Shown here one piece after another: positions 4,791 through 9,439 of a DNA stretch of 9,439 bases. The notes beneath the pieces were generated by a model that saw only the letters and a list, made by a program, of their open reading frames with translations, made no database searches and had not been told where the DNA came from. The DNA comes from Candidatus Aerophobota bacterium (GTDB lineage Bacteria; Aerophobota; Aerophobia; Aerophobales; AE-B3A), in NCBI GenBank assembly GCA_030610725.1, contig JAUWRE010000021.1:1-9439 (forward strand), in the 5' to 3' direction. How positions within the stretch are numbered: position 1 is the first letter of the stretch; each line of letters starts with the position of its first letter. The translations under genes were made by a program, and so were the position numbers.

Positions 4791-6005
4791 ATGTCAAAAA
4801 TTAGGAAAATTGTTCTGGCTTATTCCGGGGGACTGGATACCTCAGTAATTCTTAATTGGCTTAAAGAACAATATGGAGCAGAAGTAATCACCTATACTGC
4901 TAACCTGGGACAGGGGAAACCACTAGATTCTATAGAAGACAAAGCTAAAAACACCGGTGCTAGCAAGGTCTATATTGAGGATTTAAGAAAAGAATTCTGC
5001 CTGAATTATGTTCTGCCAGCCTTGAAAGCAGGAGCAGTCTATGAAGGGAAGTATCCTCTAGCTACTGCTCTGGCTCGTCCTCTCATTACTAAGGGTTTGA
5101 TAGAGATAGCGAAAAAGGAAAAAGCAGAGGCTATTGCCCATGGATGCTCGGGCAAAGGAAATGACCAGGTAAGATTTGAGGTAACGGCCAAAGCTCTAAA
5201 TCCAGAGATTACCATCCTTGCTCCTCTAAGAGAATGGGAATTAAACTCAAGAGAAGAAGAAGTAAGATATGCTAAAAAGCACAATATCCCTTTAGAAATA
5301 AAAGAAGAATCTCCCTATTCTATTGATAGAAATCTATGGGGAGTGAGCATAGAATGCGGACCATTGGAAGATATCGGGCAGGAACCACCGCCAGAAAGTT
5401 ATCAAATCACCAGCTCTCCTCAGGATGCACCGAAGGAGCCAACTTATATTAGCATCACCTTTAAAGAGGGTATGCCCTGCCGACTAAATGGAAAAGAATA
5501 TGAACTGGTTAGTCTGATAGAAAAGCTAAACTCAATAGGAGGGAAAAACGCTGTAGGACGAATAGACCTCATAGAAAACAGACTTATTGGTATAAAATCA
5601 AGGGAGATTTATGAGGCGCCAGCAGCGGTGATTCTTCACTATGCTCATCGAGAGCTGGAAAGATTAACTTTAGACAAGGATACCTTCCGTTTCAAAGAAA
5701 TTGTTGCTCAAAAATATTCGGAGCTTGTCTATGATGGGCTATGGCATTCTCCCCTTCGCCAAGCTCTGGATGGTTTTGTTAACCAAACTCAAAGATTCGT
5801 CAGTGGAGAGGTAAAACTTAAACTCTATAAGGGAAACTGTACAGTAGTGGGAAGAAAATCCCCTTACTCTTTATATGAAAAAAAACTGGCTACCTATAGT
5901 GAAGAAGATACTTTTGACCAAAAAGCCTCGCAAGGGTTCATTCATATCTGGAGCCTGCCTCTAAGAACAATATCTAAGACACAAAGAAGAGAGGAAAAAA
6001 AGTGA
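4791..6005 (+). CDS. argG: Argininosuccinate synthase
   Basis: 404 residues, the usual length. The enzyme joins citrulline and aspartate using ATP (giving AMP and PPi), the penultimate step of arginine synthesis in the cytoplasm. Signatures are the PP-loop AYSGGLDTS (10-18), EGKYPLATALARPLI (85-99, citrulline/aspartate pocket) and GCSGKGNDQVRFE (118-130). SPYSIDRNLWG with ECGPLED follows further on. The best upstream purine run is AAGGA at 4774-4778, 12 nt from the ATG and inside the end of the toxin gene, so initiation may depend on coupling with the TA operon. argH is not next to it; purB overlaps its stop by GTGA (6002-6005). Confidence 0.97.
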   Translation: MSKIRKIVLAYSGGLDTSVILNWLKEQYGAEVITYTANLGQGKPLDSIEDKAKNTGASKVYIEDLRKEFCLNYVLPALKAGAVYEGKYPLATALARPLITKGLIEIAKKEKAEAIAHGCSGKGNDQVRFEVTAKALNPEITILAPLREWELNSREEEVRYAKKHNIPLEIKEESPYSIDRNLWGVSIECGPLEDIGQEPPPESYQITSSPQDAPKEPTYISITFKEGMPCRLNGKEYELVSLIEKLNSIGGKNAVGRIDLIENRLIGIKSREIYEAPAAVILHYAHRELERLTLDKDTFRFKEIVAQKYSELVYDGLWHSPLRQALDGFVNQTQRFVSGEVKLKLYKGNCTVVGRKSPYSLYEKKLATYSEEDTFDQKASQGFIHIWSLPLRTISKTQRREEKK

Positions 6006-7309
6006 TTTCTCGTTATGCTCTCCCTCAAATGAAGAAAATATGGCAAGAAGAAGAAAAATTCTCCCTCTGGCTTAAGATAGAGATACTCGCTTGTGAGGCC
6101 TGGGCAAAACTGGGCATAATTCCTCCTGAAGCATTAGATACTATCAAGAAAAAAGCAAGTTTCGATGTCAAACGGATAAAAGAGATTGAAGATGAGGTAA
6201 AGCATGATGTGATAGCCTTTCTCACCAATGTTGCCGAGTATGTAGGCCCTGCCTCTCGCTATATCCATCTAGGACTTACCTCTTCTGACCTGCTGGATAC
6301 CACCCTGGCTCTCCAGATGAAAATGGCTTCTCAAATAATCCTTGAGGACCTGGACAAATTAATTGAAATACTAAAAGAAAAAGCTGCCCAGAATAAAAAT
6401 ACTCTGATGATGGGAAGAACTCACGGTGTTCATGCTGAACCCATTAGCCTGGGATTAAAATTTGCTCTCTGGTACGAAGAGACAAAAAGAAATAAAGAGC
6501 GAATGATACAGGCTGACAAAAATATATCCTATGGCAAGCTCTCAGGGGCAGTAGGAACTTATGCCAATCTAGACCCCTTCATAGAGGAGTATGTTTGTGA
6601 AAAACTGAATCTCACTCCCTGCCCGGTTTCCAGCCAGATAATCCAGCGAGACCGCCATGCCCAATATCTGTCTACCCTGGCCATCATTGCCTCTTCCCTG
6701 GATAAACTTGCCTTGCAGATTCGCCTTTTGCAGCGTACAGAGACAAGAGAGCTGGAGGAGCCATTTTCCCATAAACAAAAAGGGTCTTCAGCTATGCCCC
6801 ACAAACGTAACCCTATAATCTGCGAGCGTATTTGTGGCCTGGCTCGTTTGATAAGAAGTAATAGCCAGGCAGGCCTGGAAGATATTGCTCTCTGGGAAGA
6901 AAGAGATATATCCCATTCCTCTGTAGAAAGAGTGATTATTCCTGATTCTACTACATTACTCGACTACATAATGAATAAGTTCGCCAGAGTGTTGCAAAAT
7001 ATTACTATCTATCCTGAGGATATGAGGCGAAACATAGATAGAGCCGGAGGGATTTTCTTTTCCCAGAGACTGCTGTTAGAATTAGCAAAAAAAGGACTCT
7101 CCCGAGAAGATGCTTATAGAATAGTACAAAAAGAAGCTATGAAATGCTGGCAAGAAAATACTGACTTTAGACATTTAGTGAAGCATAACTCAGAAATAGG
7201 CAAGTATTTGAAAGAGAAGGAGCTCGACTCCATCTTTGATCTCCAATACTACCTTGGCTGGATTGACCACATTTTTCAAAGGCTAGGAATCCCAGTAAGA
7301 AGTTCATAG
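6002..7309 (+). CDS. purB: Adenylosuccinate lyase
   Basis: 435 residues. PurB cleaves adenylosuccinate to AMP and fumarate, and SAICAR to AICAR and fumarate, in purine synthesis. The fumarate-lyase superfamily signature is GSSAMPHKRNP (261-271), whose Ser263 in the flexible loop is the likely catalytic base. TSSD (93-96), GRTHGVHAEP (138-147, His141) and KHDVIAF (67-73, His68) are the other active-site blocks. The AMPHKRNP form and the N-terminal YALPQMKKIW pattern favour PurB over ArgH, whose loop is usually SLMPQKKNP. Translation starts at a GTG that overlaps the argG TGA (GTGA), so the two are coupled. The stop TAG (7307-7309) lies inside a 7-bp tandem repeat, so the last residues (RSS) are encoded by repeat DNA. 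Confidence 0.96.
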   Translation: MISRYALPQMKKIWQEEEKFSLWLKIEILACEAWAKLGIIPPEALDTIKKKASFDVKRIKEIEDEVKHDVIAFLTNVAEYVGPASRYIHLGLTSSDLLDTTLALQMKMASQIILEDLDKLIEILKEKAAQNKNTLMMGRTHGVHAEPISLGLKFALWYEETKRNKERMIQADKNISYGKLSGAVGTYANLDPFIEEYVCEKLNLTPCPVSSQIIQRDRHAQYLSTLAIIASSLDKLALQIRLLQRTETRELEEPFSHKQKGSSAMPHKRNPIICERICGLARLIRSNSQAGLEDIALWEERDISHSSVERVIIPDSTTLLDYIMNKFARVLQNITIYPEDMRRNIDRAGGIFFSQRLLLELAKKGLSREDAYRIVQKEAMKCWQENTDFRHLVKHNSEIGKYLKEKELDSIFDLQYYLGWIDHIFQRLGIPVRSS

Positions 7310-7328
7310 TTCATAGTTCATTGTTCAT
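7301..7328 (+). repeat. Four-unit 7-bp tandem repeat over the purB stop codon
   Basis: AGTTCAT occurs three times in a row (7301-7307, 7308-7314, 7315-7321), followed by TGTTCAT (7322-7328). The purB stop codon is formed by the first junction. Unit-number changes downstream would not alter PurB; changes in the first unit could. Confidence 0.85.
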
Positions 7329-7347
7329 AGCAAATTCAAGACAAAGT

Positions 7348-7446
7348 TCAAGATAGCTGAACTTACCCCCTCTCCCTTCCCTCTCCCCCGTGGGGAGAGG
7401 ATTTAGGTGAGGGGAAAAAGGAAATTCCTATACTATCAAGATAGCT
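7348..7446 (+). repeat. Long C/G-rich hairpin flanked by an 11-bp direct repeat
   Basis: A nested hairpin spans 7367-7414. The inner perfect 9-bp stem is CCTCTCCCC (7380-7388) with GGGGAGAGG (7392-7400) and a 3-nt loop. The outer arm pairs 7367-7375 with 7406-7414, one mismatch. TCAAGATAGCT occurs exactly at 7348-7358 and 7436-7446, flanking the hairpin on both sides like a target-site duplication. The C-rich 'ccctctccc...gggagagg' composition resembles widespread REP-like intergenic repeats. It may also slow transcription after purB, but no U-tract follows it on either strand. Confidence 0.65.
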
Positions 7447-7465
7447 CAATCTAGCTCATGTCTTA

Positions 7466-7497
7466 ATTTAACCATTTAACCATTTGACTAATTAACC
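7466..7497 (+). repeat. Degenerate 8-bp tandem repeat upstream of lpxA
   Basis: ATTTAACC (7466-7473), ATTTAACC (7474-7481), ATTTGACT (7482-7489) and AATTAACC (7490-7497) form four head-to-tail units. The third unit supplies a possible -35 box (TTGACT) for lpxA. Confidence 0.7.
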
Positions 7498-7511
7498 AGA
7501 TTAATTATAGA
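7484..7511 (+). promoter_or_regulatory. Possible sigma70-like promoter of lpxA-uppP
   Basis: TTGACT (7484-7489), spacer 16, TATAGA (7506-7511). The start site would lie about 10 nt before the lpxA ATG, leaving almost no leader. Weak evidence: the region is very AT-rich and such matches can arise by chance. Confidence 0.3.
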
Positions 7512-7526
7512 AAAACGGATAAAAAA

Positions 7527-8309
7527 ATGAACACCTTTATACATCCCACAGCCATTATAGACTCCAAAGCAGAACTGGACCAAGGTGTAAAAATAGGCCC
7601 TTATTGTATAATTGGACCAAATACAAAAATAGGTAAGAAAACAAAAATTAGCGCTTTAGCCACAATAGAAGAATGGACTGAAATTGGTGAGGAATGTACT
7701 ATCAGTCAGGGAGTAATCATAGGAACCTTACCTCAGGATACAGGATTTGAGAAGAAAAAAAGTTTTGTCAAGATAGGAGATAGAAATCTTATTCGGGAAT
7801 ATACAACAATACATAGAGGCAGTAAAGAAGGAAGTAGTACACGTATAGGCAATGATAACTTCTTTATGGCTTACTCCCACATAGCCCATAATTGTTTGAT
7901 AGAAGATGGAGTAATTATTGCTAATGCAGGAACACTGGCCGGCTATGTTATTGTAGAAAAAAAAGTTATGATTGGCGGTTTAAGCGCTGTGCATCAATAT
8001 GTGAAGATTGGAGCTTACTCCATAATTGGAGGATGCTCCAAGGTAGTTAAAGACATACCTCCCTATACCAAAGCAGATGGCCACCCTGCTAGACTCTGGG
8101 GATTAAATAGTGTTGGCCTAAAGCGGGCAAATTTTTCCCTGGAGACAAGAAATCTTCTAAAAAAAGCTTACAAAACACTCTTCCGGTCATCTCTAAATAC
8201 CAGCCAGGCCTTAAAAAAAATTGAAAATGAACTGGAAGCAAACCCTGAAATTCAACATCTTTGTCAATTTATCCAGAGCTCGAAAAGAGGAATCTGTAAA
8301 GAAAGATGA
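7527..8309 (+). CDS. lpxA: Acyl-ACP--UDP-N-acetylglucosamine O-acyltransferase (LpxA)
   Basis: 260 residues, standard length. LpxA transfers a 3-hydroxyacyl chain from acyl-carrier protein to UDP-GlcNAc, the first step of lipid A synthesis in the cytoplasm, and implies an outer membrane. Residues about 1-185 carry the left-handed beta-helix hexapeptide repeats (IHPTAI, AELDQGVKIGPYCIIG, TKIGKK and so on); the rest is the helical C-terminal domain. His121 in HIAHNC matches the catalytic His125 of E. coli LpxA. The segment VHQYVKIGAYSIIGG aligns Gly169 with E. coli Gly173, the residue that permits a long (C14) acyl chain, so a long-chain preference is inferred. The Shine-Dalgarno is poor. It overlaps uppP by ATGA (8306-8309). 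lpxD, fabZ and lpxB are not adjacent. Confidence 0.96.
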   Translation: MNTFIHPTAIIDSKAELDQGVKIGPYCIIGPNTKIGKKTKISALATIEEWTEIGEECTISQGVIIGTLPQDTGFEKKKSFVKIGDRNLIREYTTIHRGSKEGSSTRIGNDNFFMAYSHIAHNCLIEDGVIIANAGTLAGYVIVEKKVMIGGLSAVHQYVKIGAYSIIGGCSKVVKDIPPYTKADGHPARLWGLNSVGLKRANFSLETRNLLKKAYKTLFRSSLNTSQALKKIENELEANPEIQHLCQFIQSSKRGICKER

Positions 8310-9115
8310 CTACACCTCAAGCTCTAATTCTCGGTATAGTGCAGGCACTTACAGAATTTCTTCCGGTCAGTAGTTCAGCTCACCTGGTTATCATGCAAGA
8401 CTACCTAGGATTCAAGGAACCACTGCTCTTATTTGATGTTATACTGCATACAGCTACTCTGGGAGCATTGCTAGTTTATTTCAGAAAAGATATAGGAAAA
8501 ATAATATTATCTTTAGTCAGATTCAAAGAAAAATCTGATGAAGAGATGTTAAACCGCAAAACTTTCTATTTCATACTCATAGGAACTATTCCCACTTTAG
8601 CCCTGGGATTATTTCTAAATCAATGGATAAAGGCTATGTTTACCAGTGTTACCTTCACCTCACTCATGCTCCTGGTTACCGGAACTATTCTCTGGATAAG
8701 CAAAAGAAGAGCCGATTCAGAAAGAGGAATAGAAAAAATGAAGACAACAGATGCTTTTCTCATAGGTATAATGCAAGGTGTAGCTATCATCCCCGGGATA
8801 TCTCGCTCAGGAGCCACCATATCTACCGGACTCTTACGAGGAATAAAAAAAGAGCTTGCCTTTCGCTACTCCTTTCTTCTTTCTATTCCTGCTATTATAG
8901 GTGCCTTAGGGCTGCAGTTAAGAGAGGCTTTCCTTGAACAAACTCTTCCTTCTCAGCCACTTCCCTGGATAGCAGGAGCTTTAGTAGCAGCCATTATTGG
9001 CTATATTTCCCTTGTTATTTTTCGAAAAATTATTCTAGGGAAAAAACTTCATATCTTCGCTTACTATTGCTGGACAATAGGAACAATTTCACTTATAATA
9101 CGTATAGCCATTTAA
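8306..9115 (+). CDS. uppP: Undecaprenyl-diphosphate phosphatase (UppP/BacA)
   Basis: 269 residues, an integral membrane protein with about seven or eight hydrophobic segments. It dephosphorylates undecaprenyl diphosphate to the monophosphate, recycling the lipid carrier for peptidoglycan and other envelope polymers; loss or excess alters bacitracin sensitivity in known species. Both family motifs are present: QALTEFLPVSSSAHL (13-27, with Glu17 and His26) and PGISRSGAT (163-171, with the essential Arg). The first Glu of the classic E-x3-E motif is Gln13 here, a substitution I recall as common. Its ATG overlaps the lpxA stop (ATGA), so the two envelope genes are translated together. Confidence 0.96.
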   Translation: MTTPQALILGIVQALTEFLPVSSSAHLVIMQDYLGFKEPLLLFDVILHTATLGALLVYFRKDIGKIILSLVRFKEKSDEEMLNRKTFYFILIGTIPTLALGLFLNQWIKAMFTSVTFTSLMLLVTGTILWISKRRADSERGIEKMKTTDAFLIGIMQGVAIIPGISRSGATISTGLLRGIKKELAFRYSFLLSIPAIIGALGLQLREAFLEQTLPSQPLPWIAGALVAAIIGYISLVIFRKIILGKKLHIFAYYCWTIGTISLIIRIAI

Positions 9116-9145
9116 GGAATTTGGAGAAAGGAGAAAGACAAAATA

Positions 9146-9256
9146 ATGTCTCAATATGCAAAAAAACGCGTATCTAACCGAAAGAAAGCCACTTATCGCC
9201 GTAAATCAGCCGCGGTGATTAGAAGTAGACGAAGAAAGGGAAGAAGAAAAATCTGA
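9146..9256 (+). CDS. Possible small, strongly basic protein (36 residues)
   Basis: An open frame starting MSQYAKKRVSNRKKATYRR, about 45% Lys+Arg, ending in a run rich in RRRK/GRRK. AAGGAG (9128-9133) lies 12 nt before the ATG, longer than ideal. It begins 30 nt after the uppP stop and could be read from the lpxA-uppP transcript. Its composition suggests nucleic-acid binding (ribosome- or nucleoid-associated), but it does not match bL34 or another small ribosomal protein that I recognise. Its last 51 nt are antisense to the 3' end of the MFS gene, whose Ser-rich tail is the mirror of these Arg codons, so only one of the two frames may be under selection here. Function unknown. Confidence 0.45.
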   Translation: MSQYAKKRVSNRKKATYRRKSAAVIRSRRRKGRRKI

Positions 9257-9439
9257 AAAGTAGTAGCGGTCAGACAAAAACATCACCAGAGAAGAAATAG
9301 CAATCAGACAAAAACTAATAATAAATACGGGCCTTATGTCTATCCAATGCATCAGAGCTACTCCCAAAAAAGGAGCGACAATACCCCTTAATCCCATAAG
9401 GGTAAAATCTATACCCTGATAAGTAGGAATATCTTTGCT
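9206..9439 (-). CDS. MFS-type transporter, C-terminal end (truncated by window edge)
   Basis: The frame is open from the right window edge to a TGA at 9206-9208, giving 77 codons of the C-terminus. Residues read SKDIPTYQGIDFTLMGLRG, then a hydrophobic helix (IVAPFLGVALMHWI), a short loop (DIRP) and a second helix (VFIISFCLIAISSLVMFL), ending in a Ser-rich polar tail. The RG-x3-PFLG helix start followed by a final helix is typical of the last two membrane segments of major facilitator permeases. The substrate cannot be told. There is no start in the window; the ATG at 9397 is internal. It converges with the uppP operon, and its tail overlaps the small basic ORF at 9146-9256. Confidence 0.75.
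   Translation of the reverse strand, partial: SKDIPTYQGIDFTLMGLRGIVAPFLGVALMHWIDIRPVFIISFCLIAISSLVMFLSDRYYFSDFSSSLSSSTSNHRG

Noticed and set aside
5039..5284. Minus-strand open frame inside argG
   Set aside because: A shadow of a strongly conserved coding region, with no initiation signal or recognisable protein pattern.
6025..6228. Minus-strand open frame inside purB (start)
   Set aside because: Shadow of purB; composition reflects the antisense of charged helices.
6559..6804. Two minus-strand open frames inside purB (middle)
   Set aside because: Overlapping shadows in two frames of one conserved gene, with no ribosome binding site.
6002..7309. purB as argininosuccinate lyase (argH), given its place after argG
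   Set aside because: The signature loop is SSAMPHKRNP and the N-terminus has the PurB pattern; ArgH usually has SLMPQKKNP.
7367..7414. Hairpin as a rho-independent terminator of argG-purB
   Set aside because: The stem is followed by AAAAAG on the plus strand, not a T-run; better described as a repeat element.
7301..7497. Tandem repeats as a CRISPR array
   Set aside because: Units are 7-8 bp, contiguous and without unique spacers.
8620..8937. Open frames on both strands inside uppP
   Set aside because: uppP motifs are intact in its own frame; these frames have no recognisable pattern.

Overview
The window looks like a chromosomal segment of an AT-rich, Gram-negative-type (diderm) bacterium. 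LpxA, which makes lipid A, implies an outer membrane. The AmmeMemoRadiSam-type radical SAM enzyme and the abundance of toxin-antitoxin genes and small palindromic repeats are common in anaerobes and uncultured candidate phyla. I cannot name the phylum from sequence alone. Genes are tightly packed with ATGA/GTGA overlaps, and no rRNA, tRNA or CRISPR is visible.

Layout. (1) 1-362, minus strand: the N-terminal part of a Gfo/Idh/MocA-family oxidoreductase, running off the left edge. It is divergent from the next operon, across an intergenic region with back-to-back sigma70-like promoters and a perfect 7-bp hairpin. (2) 523-2987: amrS-gatB, overlapping by ATGA. (3) 2988-4790: an accessory islet between the housekeeping genes gatB and argG. 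It holds two type II toxin-antitoxin modules (ribbon-helix-helix antitoxin + RelE/ParE-like toxin with a cysteine cluster; AbrB/MazE-like antitoxin + RelE-like toxin), each behind its own strong sigma70-type promoter. It also holds a duplicated 58-codon tail of gatB and two small inverted-repeat elements. (4) 4791-7309: argG-purB, overlapping by GTGA. (5) 7310-7526: a non-coding spacer full of short repeats. (6) 7527-9115: the envelope pair lpxA-uppP, overlapping by ATGA. (7) 9146-9256: a possible 36-residue, very basic peptide, convergent with and overlapping the C-terminal end of an MFS-like membrane transporter on the minus strand (9206-9439, running off the right edge).

The housekeeping genes cover protein synthesis (GatB), arginine and purine synthesis (ArgG and PurB, both on aspartate/fumarate routes) and the cell envelope (LpxA, UppP). 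The most informative signal is the islet. The first TA module sits between a complete gatB and a second in-frame copy of the last 57 gatB codons plus stop. The two copies differ mostly by synonymous or conservative changes. This pattern fits recombination with a diverged gatB allele better than decay of a fresh internal duplicate. I found no evidence of an entirely new system; the unusual parts are this insertion scar, the Cys-rich toxin, a TA pair split by a repeat element, and the antisense basic peptide.

Two translation starts were moved downstream of the longest-ORF starts, to 3082 and 4067, because clear ribosome binding sites decide them.
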